The notes below the pieces were generated by a model. It saw nothing but the letters and a program-made list of their open reading frames with translations, had not been told where the DNA came from and ran no database searches. Positions 1 through 7,796 of a DNA stretch of 64,000 nucleotides are shown piece after piece. A program made the translations under genes and the position numbers. How positions within the stretch are numbered: the first letter of the stretch is position 1; each line of letters opens with the position of its first letter. Source of the stretch: JABWCQ01 sp964530625 (GTDB lineage: Bacteria > Electryoneota > RPQS01); contig CAZHAK010000001.1 in assembly GCA_964530625.1 (NCBI GenBank), positions 186,001-250,000 on the forward strand. The letters run 5' to 3'.

Positions 1-2
1 TC

Positions 3-179
3 GTGACGTTCCCGCAGGAAACGCTCGGCAAGCAGATTGAATTGCAAGGCACGCTGATGTTCGACCCGAATGCGCCGGGCTATGTAGAGGAACAGCACGA
101 CGACGGTTCGGAAGGCCACGCCTGTCCCGCTCCGCAAATCATGGTCAGTATCAAGGGCGCGCGCGTCATCGGACTCTAA
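3..179 (+). CDS. C-terminal fragment of an unrecognised protein
   Basis: The frame is open from the window edge to the TAA at 177-179, giving 58 residues that end in ...MVSIKGARVIGL. The gene therefore starts upstream of the window. The fragment begins VTFPQETLGKQIELQG, which resembles the beta-strand-rich C-terminal part of DUF4920-type small exported proteins, where a modified barrel is followed by an acidic His/Asp-rich loop. That likeness is weak and is inference only. An acidic stretch (EEQHDDGSEGH) precedes a single Cys. No function is assigned. Confidence 0.55.
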   Translation: MTFPQETLGKQIELQGTLMFDPNAPGYVEEQHDDGSEGHACPAPQIMVSIKGARVIGL

Positions 180-311
180 ATTTCAAACTGGCTGGCGAGG
201 CCTCTCTCGTCGCGCAGTGCTTCAGGCTCGTGAAGCGGGATCTGCGAATTATTTCGAGCGGCGGAAACAATTCTGTTCCGTCACACCCCTTCATGAACTG
301 GAGTATGTATC

Positions 312-830
312 GTGGCAGAAGAAGCAACACCCAAGCGCTACCGCTTGGCCGACCCGAAGAAGAGACACGTCAAGGCCAAGCCGCCGCGCGCAGGCGGCGC
401 GGGCCGCGGCGCGAAACCAAGATGGAATGACGACGGCCCGCCGCGCGGTCCTCGTCGAGAGTTTGACGGCCCGCCGCGTGGCCCTCGCCGGGAATTTGAT
501 GGCCCGAAACGCGAGTGGACGGATCGTCCACCGCGCCGCGAGTTTGACGGACCGAAACGGGAATGGACAGATCGACCGCCATCACGCGGCCCGCGCAGAG
601 ACTTTGACGGCCCGCCGCGCGGTCGTTCGTTCGGTGGCCCCAAGAGAGAGTGGACGGATCGTCCGCCGCGCCGTGATTTCGGTGATCGCGCTCCGCGTCC
701 AGCAGGCGGCGGCAATGCCGAAGTCATGGAAGCTCTAAGCCGCATCGAAAGCTCATTGAAAGATCTCACCAAACGGATTACTCTGATTGAGAATCAGTTG
801 GACGAGATTTTCGACGGCTCAGAAGAGTAG
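312..830 (+). CDS. Arg/Gly/Pro-rich repeat protein with C-terminal coiled coil
   Basis: This 172-residue protein starts at GTG, chosen because GGAG lies 8 bases upstream. Residues 1-40 are basic. Residues about 41-135 are degenerate tandem repeats of GPPRGPRREFD and GPKREWTDRPPRR units. The last 35 residues (EVMEALSRIESSLKDLTKRI...) form a heptad-like, probably coiled-coil segment. The RGG/RPR-rich disordered region suggests nucleic-acid binding, possibly RNA or ribosome association, with the coiled coil for oligomerisation. This is inferred from composition. The repeats create long shadow frames on both strands, but only this frame has the acidic coiled-coil end and a usable ribosome binding site. 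No named family is recognised. Confidence 0.75.
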   Translation: MAEEATPKRYRLADPKKRHVKAKPPRAGGAGRGAKPRWNDDGPPRGPRREFDGPPRGPRREFDGPKREWTDRPPRREFDGPKREWTDRPPSRGPRRDFDGPPRGRSFGGPKREWTDRPPRRDFGDRAPRPAGGGNAEVMEALSRIESSLKDLTKRITLIENQLDEIFDGSEE

Positions 831-842
831 GCTTTCTTGAAT

Positions 843-875
843 TGTCATCCTGAAGCCGCTGCGGCTGAAGGATCT
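843..875 (+). repeat. REP-like palindromic repeat, left copy
   Basis: The 33-bp element begins TGTCATCCTGAAG and ends GGATCT. It is itself an imperfect palindrome: ATCCT pairs with AGGAT and AGCCGC pairs with GCGGCT around a one-base centre. It recurs inverted at 1261-1293 with one mismatch, and a shorter relative lies at 1328-1354. Together the copies bracket the GIY-YIG gene remnant. Confidence 0.8.
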
Positions 876-912
876 AGTTGCGCGTTCGAGCATTCTAAGC
901 GCGGAGTGACAA

Positions 913-1230
913 ATGGAGAAGACCTACTACACGTACATCATGGCGAACTTGTCGCGAAAGTTGTAGGTAGGCGTAACGAACAATCTTCGACGGCGGGTGT
1001 TTGAGCACAAACAAGGTGCAGGCAGCGATTTCGCAACTCGCTATAAGATTGACAGATTAGTGTATTACGAGACATTTCGATACGTGACAAACGCGATTGC
1101 TCGCGAGAAGACAATCAAAGGCTGGTTGCGCGAAAGAAAACTTCGTCTGATTGAAGAACATAACCTTGGCTGGCTTGACTTGGCTGACGGTTGGTTTGCA
1201 GATGAAGAGCTCCGTGCCGAGGATTCGTGA
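913..1230 (+). pseudogene. GIY-YIG endonuclease gene interrupted by an in-frame amber codon
   Basis: Reading from ATG 913 gives MEKTYYTYIMANLSRKL, then TAG at 964-966, then VGVTNNLRRRVFEHK and onward to the stop at 1230, all in one frame (105 codons). This matches the short single-domain GIY-YIG nuclease family (UvrC N-terminal-like), in which the first motif is YYTYIMA and the second normally reads LYVG. The tyrosine of that second motif, a catalytic-site residue in the family, is replaced by the stop. A single base change from TAC or TAT explains this. The downstream part could restart at GTG 997 but would lack the active-site N-terminus. It is probably a recent pseudogene or a base-call error. 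REP-like repeats lie in inverted orientation on each side. Confidence 0.85.
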
Positions 1231-1260
1231 AAGCGCCTGAAATTCTCAATTCCCTTGGCA

Positions 1261-1293
1261 AGATCCTTCAGCCGAAGCGGCTTCAGGATGACA
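1261..1293 (-). repeat. REP-like palindromic repeat, right (inverted) copy
   Basis: This is the reverse complement of the element at 843-875 with one mismatch over 33 bases. It begins 30 bases after the stop of the GIY-YIG remnant, so the gene lies between inverted copies of the same palindrome. Confidence 0.8.
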
Positions 1294-1327
1294 AATCGTT
1301 ATACATTGTCATTAACACGCAGCACAT

Positions 1328-1354
1328 TGTCATCCTGAACGCAGTGAAGGATCT
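1328..1354 (+). repeat. Shorter relative of the REP-like repeat
   Basis: This copy has the same TGTCATCCTGAA start and GAAGGATCT end as the copy at 843, but a shorter centre (CGCAGT). More degraded relatives follow at about 1463-1510 and 1548-1575. The 1231-1706 spacer holds no credible gene, only these repeats and a GGCAGGTG-aaga-CACCTGCC hairpin at 1640-1659 just ahead of pgk. Confidence 0.65.
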
Positions 1355-1706
1355 TGTTGCGTAACCAACCATCCCAAGAGCAAACCGAGAATCGTAGCGC
1401 CCAGCTAGCTGGGCAAAATCCTCCGAGCGAGGTCGAGAACGCAAAGGGACACGTTTCCCCCTTCTGTCATTCTCTGTAAGAATCTTGTAGCGAGTTCGGT
1501 GACGTTGTACGCTCATCACAACTCAGTCTGCTTTGAATGAATCCTAACACAGGATGACAGAAGCGGGGCACCTGCAGCGTGTGCTGCCACGAGGAATCGA
1601 GATTCTACCTCCTGTTCGCATTTGAAATCCCGGTAGCCGGGCAGGTGAAGACACCTGCCGCGGCGACGCTTAATCACACACATTTCCAACTCCAATCCTT
1701 CCGGAG

Positions 1707-2900
1707 ATGAACAAAAAAACGATTGATCAGGTTGACTTAAGCGGCAAGCGCGTATTGGTGCGCGTGGATTTTAATGTGCCGCTTGACGAGGGCAAGGTGA
1801 CTGACGACAAGCGCATTCGCGAGTCGCTGCCCACGATTAAGAAGATTATCGCGTCCGGTGGCAAGGCGATTTTGATGAGCCACCTCGGACGACCGAAGGG
1901 CAAAAAAAATCCCGATATGTCGCTTGCGCCTGCGGCGGTCAGGCTGGCCGAGCTTCTGAATAAGCCCGTGACGATGGCCATGGATTGCATCGGCGACGAA
2001 GTTGAGAAAACCGTCGCCGCGATGCAGCCGGGACAAATCGTGCTCTTGGAAAACCTCCGCTTCTACAGTGAAGAAGAGAAGAACGATCCGGAGTTCGCAA
2101 AGAAACTCGCCAAGCTTGGTGATCTCTATGTCAACGACGCGTTCGGCTCCGCTCATCGCGCACATGCTTCGACCGAAGGGGTGACAAAATTCATCTCGCC
2201 GTCTGTGGCAGGCTATCTGATGCAAAAAGAGCTCGAGTATCTCGGCAAAGCGCTCGCGAATCCGAAGCGCCCGTTCGTTGCGGTGTTGGGCGGCTCGAAG
2301 ATCTCCGGCAAGATTGACGTCATCGAAAATCTCATCGGCAAAGTGGATACGATTCTGGTCGGCGGCGGTATGGCCTATACCTTCTATAAGGCGCAGGGCG
2401 GCGAAATCGGCGACTCCATCCTGGAAGCCGACAAGATGGACCTGGCCCTCGAACTGGTGAAAAAGGCCGCCCAGTCCTCCACCAAGCTGCTGCTGCCTCC
2501 CGACTCGCGGATTGCCGCAGACCTGAAATCCGGCGAGTCCGTCTCACTTGCCAAGTCTGATCAGATCCCTGAGGACATGCTGGCGGCGGATATTGGCCCC
2601 GAGACCGAGCAGCTCTATGCCGACATCATCCACAAGGCCAAGACCATTATCTGGAATGGCCCGATGGGAGTCTTTGAAATTGATGAGTTTGCCGCCGGCA
2701 CCAAAGCAGTCGCTGAAGCTCTCGTCAAAGCCACTCAAGCCGGTGCTGTTACGGTCGTAGGTGGCGGAGATTCAGCTGCAGCTATGGAGAAATTCGGCTT
2801 GGCCGACAAAGTCTCGCACGTCTCGACCGGCGGCGGAGCCAGTCTCGAATTTCTCGAAGGCAAAATCCTGCCGGGTGTAGCAGCTTTGACAAATGCTTAG
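1707..2900 (+). CDS. pgk: Phosphoglycerate kinase
   Basis: This cytoplasmic glycolytic enzyme transfers phosphate between 1,3-bisphosphoglycerate and ADP. The 397-residue protein has the usual length and all family landmarks: RVDFNVPL at residues 19-26 (substrate binding), SHLGRPKG near 60, the hinge and nucleotide-binding segments LGGSKISGKIDV and GGGMAYTF, and the C-terminal GGGDSAAAMEKFG signature. The start MNKKTIDQVDLSGKRVLVR is canonical. tpiA follows after 6 bases, so the two are co-transcribed. A neighbouring gap gene, often found in such operons, is not in the upstream 1.7 kb. Confidence 0.98.
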   Translation: MNKKTIDQVDLSGKRVLVRVDFNVPLDEGKVTDDKRIRESLPTIKKIIASGGKAILMSHLGRPKGKKNPDMSLAPAAVRLAELLNKPVTMAMDCIGDEVEKTVAAMQPGQIVLLENLRFYSEEEKNDPEFAKKLAKLGDLYVNDAFGSAHRAHASTEGVTKFISPSVAGYLMQKELEYLGKALANPKRPFVAVLGGSKISGKIDVIENLIGKVDTILVGGGMAYTFYKAQGGEIGDSILEADKMDLALELVKKAAQSSTKLLLPPDSRIAADLKSGESVSLAKSDQIPEDMLAADIGPETEQLYADIIHKAKTIIWNGPMGVFEIDEFAAGTKAVAEALVKATQAGAVTVVGGGDSAAAMEKFGLADKVSHVSTGGGASLEFLEGKILPGVAALTNA

Positions 2901-2906
2901 GAAACA

Positions 2907-3692
2907 ATGAGTAGAAACATCCTCCTCGCTGCCAACTGGAAAATGAACAAGGTAGCTGCCGAAGCCGCTCAGTTTGTGTATCGTTACGCCGAAATGTTGC
3001 CGGATTCGCCTGTTCAGACGGTGCTTTTGGCTCCTTTTACAGCCCTGCCCGCCGTCGCAAGTGCTTGTAAAGAGAGTGGTAAGGCCCCAGAACAGCTTGC
3101 TTTTGGCGCGCAAAATTGCTATTTTCAGCGTTCCGGTGCATTTACGGGTGAGATTTCACCCGGCATGTTGGCCGAGATCGGTTGCACCCATGTCGTGCTG
3201 GGTCACAGCGAACGGCGCGCAATTTTTGGAGAGAGCGACAAGGTCATCAGCCAGAAAGTCGCCCTCGCGCTCGAGTTTAAGTTGACTCCGATTTTTTGCG
3301 TCGGCGAAACTCTCGAGGAACGCAACTCGGGCCAGCTTGAAATTGTACTCACGCGGCAAATCGAAACAGGTCTTTCGCTCGTTGATGAAAGTCAGATGAG
3401 CGCTGTGATCGTGGCTTACGAACCGGTTTGGGCCATCGGCACCGGAGTGGTGGCGACGCCGGAGCAGGCGCAGCAGACGCACAAATTCGTGCGCAGTGTG
3501 CTGGATCGCAAGAGTCCACAAGCGGCCAAACAGATGCAAATTCTCTATGGCGGCAGTGTGAAACCCGACAACTGTTTCGAACTGATGAGTCAGCCGGACA
3601 TTGACGGCGCGTTAGTCGGCGGCGCAAGTTTGAAAGTGGACAGTCTGCTTGATTTGCAGCGAGCCTGTGTAAGCGCGCAAGGAGAGAGGTAA
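2907..3692 (+). CDS. tpiA: Triose-phosphate isomerase
   Basis: The enzyme interconverts dihydroxyacetone phosphate and glyceraldehyde-3-phosphate. The 261-residue protein is complete: ANWKMN at residues 9-14 with catalytic Lys12, the catalytic-His motif GHSERR near residue 100, the catalytic-Glu motif AYEPVWAIGTG near 170 with the adjacent flexible loop, and phosphate-binding GGSV near the C-terminus. It lies 6 bases after pgk and ends one base before the dinD-like gene, which points to one transcript. Confidence 0.98.
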   Translation: MSRNILLAANWKMNKVAAEAAQFVYRYAEMLPDSPVQTVLLAPFTALPAVASACKESGKAPEQLAFGAQNCYFQRSGAFTGEISPGMLAEIGCTHVVLGHSERRAIFGESDKVISQKVALALEFKLTPIFCVGETLEERNSGQLEIVLTRQIETGLSLVDESQMSAVIVAYEPVWAIGTGVVATPEQAQQTHKFVRSVLDRKSPQAAKQMQILYGGSVKPDNCFELMSQPDIDGALVGGASLKVDSLLDLQRACVSAQGER

Positions 3693-3693
3693 G

Positions 3694-4509
3694 ATGTCAG
3701 ACGTGACAGTGAGCAAGCTAAACAATTTCGAAGATTTCGGGCAAGATAACGGCGTACGTTATTGGTACGCACGGGACCTAGCAAATTTTCTTGACTATGC
3801 AGATTATTCTACCTTTCGCCGGGCAATGAATAAAGCGACTGCAGCATGTCTTGAGCTTGGCATACCTATCCAAGAGAACTTTGTCGAGTGTGAGCGGGAT
3901 GTTGACGGTCAAAACGTTCGTGACTTAAGACTTACTCGTTTCGCTTGTTATTTGGCTGCAATGAATGCAGACGTGCGAAAACGTCGAGTTGCAGAGGCAC
4001 AAGCATATTTCGCTGGATTAGCAGTTGCATTTCAAGAATATGCCCAACAAGTCGACGGCGTTGAACGCGTTGTAGTACGCGGAGAGCTAAGCGACAGAGA
4101 AAAATCTCTTGGCGGCGTGGCCAAGGCCTCTGGTGTAGAGCAATATGGATTTTTTCAGAACGCAGGCTATCGCGGCATGTACAACATGAATCTTAATAAA
4201 CTTCGGGAAATTCGAAGCATTCCACAAAACAGAAGCCCGCTTGACTTCATGGGAAAGCGCGAGCTTGCTGGCAATCTCTTTAGAATTACCGAAACGGAAG
4301 CTGAGATTAAGAGCAAGGGCGTTCGTGGTCAAAGCGAGCTCGAACAGGCGGCGGAGTCGGTCGGCAAGCGCGTTCGAGATGTAATGAAGAAGAGTGATGG
4401 AGTGGCGCCGGAAGACATTGAGCCAGCGCGGGACATTCGCGAAGTTAGAAAGACTTTGAAGACGACCCATCGTCAGTTTAAGAAAATAGACAAGAAGAAG
4501 AACAAGTAA
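3694..4509 (+). CDS. dinD: DinD-like DNA-damage-inducible protein D
   Basis: The 271-residue protein matches the length and architecture of E. coli DinD (about 274). An N-terminal BRO-N-like region (YWYARDLANFLDYADYSTFRRAM) and the DinD core LTRFACYLAAMNAD are followed by EAQAYFAGLAV, FFQNAGYRGMYN and the MGKRELAGNLFRITETE segment, then a charged Lys-rich tail. In E. coli DinD is an SOS protein reported to oppose RecA filaments; whether that applies here is inference. It starts one base after the tpiA stop, inside what is otherwise a pgk-tpiA-secG operon. Its codon use is more AT-rich than its neighbours, suggesting insertion by transfer. No LexA box was identified. Confidence 0.9.
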   Translation: MSDVTVSKLNNFEDFGQDNGVRYWYARDLANFLDYADYSTFRRAMNKATAACLELGIPIQENFVECERDVDGQNVRDLRLTRFACYLAAMNADVRKRRVAEAQAYFAGLAVAFQEYAQQVDGVERVVVRGELSDREKSLGGVAKASGVEQYGFFQNAGYRGMYNMNLNKLREIRSIPQNRSPLDFMGKRELAGNLFRITETEAEIKSKGVRGQSELEQAAESVGKRVRDVMKKSDGVAPEDIEPARDIREVRKTLKTTHRQFKKIDKKKNK

Positions 4510-4521
4510 CAATATCCCCTC

Positions 4522-4950
4522 ATGATTTCAGGACTTTTAACCGTACTCTTAGTGATCGTCTGCATCCTGCTGGTGATTGCGATTCTCCTGCAGAACGCGA
4601 AAGGCGGCGGACTCGCCGGTGTGGCGGGGGGCATGGGTTCCTCGACAGTATTCGGCGGCCGCGCGGCATCGAATTTTTTACAAAAGGCGACCACTGCTTT
4701 GGCCACGATGTTTCTGTTATTGTGTCTGATTTTGGCGCTGATGTCCGGCGCGTCCTCGACGCAAACCTCCGTGACTCAGCAGGCGGTGCAAGGCACAGTG
4801 GAGCCGAGTCCGGTGCCCTCGATTCCGGGTGGCCAGCAAGTGAGTCCGGTTCAGCCTTCGCAAGGCACAGCTCCCGCCGACGCTCCGGCGACAGGTGCTG
4901 AGCAACCAGCGTCAACTCCTGCTGGCGAGCAGCCCGCTGAAGGAAATTAG
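4522..4950 (+). CDS. secG: Preprotein translocase subunit SecG
   Basis: This is the small inner-membrane subunit of the SecYEG channel. Two transmembrane helices (residues about 3-23 and 55-76) flank the conserved cytoplasmic loop QNAKGGGLAGVAGGMGSSTVFGGRAASNF-like segment. After residue 78 comes a Pro/Thr/Ala/Gln-rich tail of about 60 residues that is longer than in classical SecG and probably periplasmic and disordered. Its place after tpiA is a common bacterial arrangement, here separated by dinD. Confidence 0.95.
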   Translation: MISGLLTVLLVIVCILLVIAILLQNAKGGGLAGVAGGMGSSTVFGGRAASNFLQKATTALATMFLLLCLILALMSGASSTQTSVTQQAVQGTVEPSPVPSIPGGQQVSPVQPSQGTAPADAPATGAEQPASTPAGEQPAEGN

Positions 4951-4960
4951 GCGCAACGCG

Positions 4961-5022
4961 CAGCGTCAATAAACCTGCTTAACAAGCAGGCGCGCCAGCG
5001 TCAAAGACTGCTTAACAAGCAG
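4961..5022 (+). repeat. Two tandem hairpin repeats just before tRNA-Leu
   Basis: Two direct copies of CAGCGTCAA followed by CTGCTTAACAAGCAG occur at 4961-4990 and 4997-5022. The second half of each is a self-complementary stem (CTGCTT/AAGCAG) with a three-base turn. The second hairpin ends on the first base of the tRNA, so it may guide 5' end processing or end the secG transcript. There is no U-tract, so a standard intrinsic terminator is unlikely. Confidence 0.6.
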
Positions 5023-5103
5023 CCCGAATGGTGAAATTGGTAGACACACTATCTTGAGGGGGTAGCGCCGCAAGGCATCTCGGTTCGAATCCGAGTTCGG
5101 GCA
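5022..5103 (+). tRNA. tRNA-Leu (anticodon GAG)
   Basis: The acceptor stem GCCCGAA pairs with TTCGGGC, the D-arm holds GGTGAAATTGGTAGACA, and the anticodon arm CTATC-TTGAGGG-GGTAG carries anticodon GAG. A short variable arm and the T-arm CTCGG-TTCGAAT-CCGAG follow. The long variable-arm class and the close likeness to bacterial tRNA-Leu(GAG) support the identity. The discriminator is A at 5103. The CCA end is not encoded (CCC follows), so it must be added after transcription. Confidence 0.97.
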
Positions 5104-5144
5104 CCCGATAAGTTGAATACGTATTGAATTCGAAGTCAGCTAAG

Positions 5145-5717
5145 ATGAGCAAATCAAAAAGCGGAACGAAGCTGACGAAGGCGCAACAGAGCGAACTGCT
5201 TGAACTGTTGCAGGCACGATTTGCGAAGAACATGAAGCGCCACAAGGGGCTTGACTGGATGAAGGTTCAGGCGAGACTTGCGGCCAATCCGGATCGGCTT
5301 TGGTCGCTTCACGAGATGGAGCAAAGCGGCGGCGAACCGGACGTGGTTGGTTTTGACAAGAAATCCGGCGAGTACATTTTCTTTGATTGCTCAGCCGAAA
5401 GCCCGAAAGGTCGTAGGAGTCTTTGTTACGACGCCGACGCTCTTGAGTCAAGGAAAGAGCACAAGCCCAAGGACAGCGCGATGAATCTGGCTGCTGCGAT
5501 GGGAATTGAGCTTCTGACCGAAGAGCAATACCGGGAATTGCAAAAGCTTGGTGAATTCGACTTGAAGACGTCAAGTTGGCTTGCCACGCCGGCAAAGATT
5601 AGAGAACTCGGCGGAGCGATTTTCGGAGATCGCCGTTTCGACACAGTATTTGTGTACCACAACGGCGCGGAATCGTACTATGCAGGCCGTGGATTTCGCG
5701 GAATACTCAGGGTGTAG
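5145..5717 (+). CDS. DUF4256 family protein
   Basis: The 190-residue protein is a full-length member of the DUF4256 family. Family hallmarks run through the sequence: GLDWMKVQARLAANPDRLWSL, MEQSGGEPDVVG, YIFFDCSAESPKGRRS, ELLTEEQYRELQKLGEFD, KTSSWLATPAKIR and a C-terminal DTVFVYHNGAESYYAGRGF. No biochemical function is established for the family. ATG 5145 is preferred over the in-frame TTG at 5124 because MSKSKSGTKLTKAQQ matches how the family begins. A terminator follows at 5774. Confidence 0.93.
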   Translation: MSKSKSGTKLTKAQQSELLELLQARFAKNMKRHKGLDWMKVQARLAANPDRLWSLHEMEQSGGEPDVVGFDKKSGEYIFFDCSAESPKGRRSLCYDADALESRKEHKPKDSAMNLAAAMGIELLTEEQYRELQKLGEFDLKTSSWLATPAKIRELGGAIFGDRRFDTVFVYHNGAESYYAGRGFRGILRV

Positions 5718-5773
5718 AGAGGCAGCTTGATTTATGTTCCAGCTTTTACAGAACGGCATCCAACTTATATAAG

Positions 5774-5804
5774 AAAGCCCTGCGCAAAATAAGCGCGGGG
5801 CTTT
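5774..5804 (+). terminator. Intrinsic terminator after the DUF4256 gene
   Basis: AAAGCCC pairs with GGGCTTT, with an inner GCGC/GCGC pair and a short A-rich loop, followed by TTTGT. It sits 57 bases after the stop and before the M20 amidohydrolase start. Confidence 0.75.
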
Positions 5805-5824
5805 GTAATCTTAACTCTTCAACA

Positions 5825-7063
5825 ATGCCATTCTCAACTCTCTCCATCTTCGTCACGATTCTGATTCTAACTTCGCAAGGATTTGCGGATGTCTCGCCCA
5901 AAGTTCGCGCGACTTACGAACAAATCCACGCAAATCCCGAGCTTGGCAACACGGAATTCGAAACCTCGAAGCTGATTCGCGCAGAACTTGAGCAAGCGGG
6001 CTACACGGAGTTTGTGGCCTCGCCTTCGCTCAAAACTGAGGTCATCGCAGTCTTGCGCACGGGACGACCGGGCCCGGTGATTTGTTTGCGCGCGGACTTG
6101 GACGGGCTTGAGATTGCTGAGAAGAGCGGACTTGAGTATGCGTCAAAGATTCCGGGACTAAGTCACGCCTGCGGACATGACGCGCATTCGGCGATGCTGC
6201 TGGGTGCGGCGATGGAATTGAAGAATGATCCAAGCGTCAACGGCACAATCGTCTTTCTGTTTCAACCCGCCGAAGAAGTGAAGGGCGGGGCAGATGACAT
6301 TATTGCCGACAGCGTGTTGCACAAACTCGGAGTCAAAGCGGTGTTCGGTCAGCATGTGTTTCCCGGATTGCCCGTGGGAATTGTGCGGATTGCTCCGGGG
6401 CCGGTGCTGGCGGGAAGCAACTACTACAGCGTGAAAGTCAGCGGCCGCGGATCACACGCGGCCTATCCGCATCAGGGTGACGACGTGCCGACCTGTTTGG
6501 CGAACATCGTGTCCGGTGTCACGACGCTTCCCGCGCGGAAGATGAATGTGTTGGAAGAACCCTGCATCATGAGTGTGGGCTGGATTGAGTGTGACACGGC
6601 CAAAGTTTATAACGCGCTGCCGGAAGAGTGTTCGTTCGGCGGAACCGTGCGCGCGTACTTTGATATAGCCGACACAATTCAGAACGGCGGCACGATTGAA
6701 ACGCTGATGAGCGACTACATCACTCACACCGCGGAAGCCTGCGGCTGCACGGCGGAGTTGCGTTTGCGGCGCGGCGCTCCACCAACTCTGAACAATGTTG
6801 CCTTGACGGAAGCGGTGCTTACGAGTGCGCACGAGTTTCCGGCCTTGCGCGGTGACGGCGCAAGTATTCAGCGTATGACCGCCGAGGATTTCGCTTACTA
6901 CACGCAGGAGTTTCCGAGTCTGTATTTCAGTTTAGGAATCGCGAAAGACGGCTTGGGAGAAGCCGGACTTCACACGAGTGAGTTTTCAATTCATCCGGAC
7001 GCGCTGGCCGTCGGCACGGACTTCCTGATTTGGCTGGCGCAATGGAGCACGAGAGCGCAGTAA
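5825..7063 (+). CDS. Secreted M20-family amidohydrolase / carboxypeptidase
   Basis: This binuclear metal hydrolase of the M20D (IAA-amino-acid hydrolase/hippurate hydrolase-like) group cleaves N-acyl amino acids or small peptides. A hydrophobic N-terminus (residues 1-21) is a likely signal peptide, which is unusual for this mostly cytoplasmic group and places it in the periplasm. Metal ligands and catalytic residues are visible: LRADLDGL around 88-95, HACGHDAH at 114-121, the general-base pair QPAEE at 147-151, GQHVFP near 179 and the dimer-domain GRGSHAAYPH segment. The substrate is not predictable. The sigma-factor gene begins one base after its stop. Confidence 0.93.
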   Translation: MPFSTLSIFVTILILTSQGFADVSPKVRATYEQIHANPELGNTEFETSKLIRAELEQAGYTEFVASPSLKTEVIAVLRTGRPGPVICLRADLDGLEIAEKSGLEYASKIPGLSHACGHDAHSAMLLGAAMELKNDPSVNGTIVFLFQPAEEVKGGADDIIADSVLHKLGVKAVFGQHVFPGLPVGIVRIAPGPVLAGSNYYSVKVSGRGSHAAYPHQGDDVPTCLANIVSGVTTLPARKMNVLEEPCIMSVGWIECDTAKVYNALPEECSFGGTVRAYFDIADTIQNGGTIETLMSDYITHTAEACGCTAELRLRRGAPPTLNNVALTEAVLTSAHEFPALRGDGASIQRMTAEDFAYYTQEFPSLYFSLGIAKDGLGEAGLHTSEFSIHPDALAVGTDFLIWLAQWSTRAQ

Positions 7064-7064
7064 C

Positions 7065-7796
7065 GTGAGCGGCTTTACTCCCTTTCCCGACACGCGCTGG
7101 ACGGCGATTCGCGCACTCGCGAGCGACGATGAAGACGCGCGGCATTTGGGATGGGACGTGGTGTCGCGGTTGTATTGGCAGCCTGTACAAAGCTACATCC
7201 GCGCAAAATGGAGCGTCACTGAGGCTGATGCCAGCGATACGACGCAGAGCTTTTTCGCGCAAGTGTTTGAGCGCGACACGTTTGCGAAATATGATTCGAA
7301 CAAAGCGAAGTTCCGGCATTTTTTGAGAGTCTGTTTGGATCGGTTCTTGATAAATGAGCACAAGGCGTCGCTTGCGCAGAAGCGCGGCGGAGGGCAGGTT
7401 GATTCGCTGGAGACTTCCGGCGCGGACGGCTCCGCGCTCGATCCTGTCGATCCGGAATCACTGGACAGTCTGTTCGAGCAGGAGTGGCGGCGCAGTTTGT
7501 TTGAAGCGGCGGTGAGCGAAGTGGAATCACTCGCCACAACGGAAATCGCCAAACTGCAATTCACGTTATTCAAGCGCTACGACATTGAGCGCGGATCAGC
7601 GGAGAAGCTCACTTACGAAGACTTAGCGAACGAATTCGGTTTAACTTCTGCGACCGTGACAAATCACCTTCACGCGATGCGCACGAAAATCCGCTTGGCA
7701 TTGTTGGAAAAACTACGCACGATAACCGCGACGGAAGCAGAATTTCTGGAAGAGTCGCAAACGCTTCTTGGCGGAAAGCGCGCGAGCGACAAATGA
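7065..7796 (+). CDS. ECF-type RNA polymerase sigma factor
   Basis: The 243-residue protein begins with FPDTRWTAIRALASDDEDAR and continues with SRLYWQPVQSYIRAKWSVTEADASDTTQSFFAQVFE, the region-2 pattern of kinase-associated ECF sigma factors known from Planctomycetes and Acidobacteria. Residues about 180-225 form a region-4 helix-turn-helix (LTYEDLANEFGLTSATVTNHLHAMRTKIR). Its GTG start is one base after the amidohydrolase stop. Its end overlaps the Ser/Thr kinase start by four bases (ATGA), so the pair is translationally coupled. Such pairs are thought to act together, with the kinase controlling the sigma factor. That role is inference here. Confidence 0.9.
   Translation: MSGFTPFPDTRWTAIRALASDDEDARHLGWDVVSRLYWQPVQSYIRAKWSVTEADASDTTQSFFAQVFERDTFAKYDSNKAKFRHFLRVCLDRFLINEHKASLAQKRGGGQVDSLETSGADGSALDPVDPESLDSLFEQEWRRSLFEAAVSEVESLATTEIAKLQFTLFKRYDIERGSAEKLTYEDLANEFGLTSATVTNHLHAMRTKIRLALLEKLRTITATEAEFLEESQTLLGGKRASDK

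Noticed and set aside
338..772. Minus-strand frame over the Arg-rich repeat protein
   Set aside because: It mirrors the repeat and ends without a distinct domain. The plus-strand frame has a ribosome binding site and a coiled-coil end.
964..966. Pyrrolysine or amber reassignment at the GIY-YIG stop
   Set aside because: The position is a conserved Tyr, not a place where pyrrolysine occurs, and TAG ends other genes here (for example secG and ogt). A nonsense mutation is simpler.
1283..1519. Short minus-strand frame in the spacer before pgk
   Set aside because: It is made of REP-like repeat sequence and shows no protein-like pattern.
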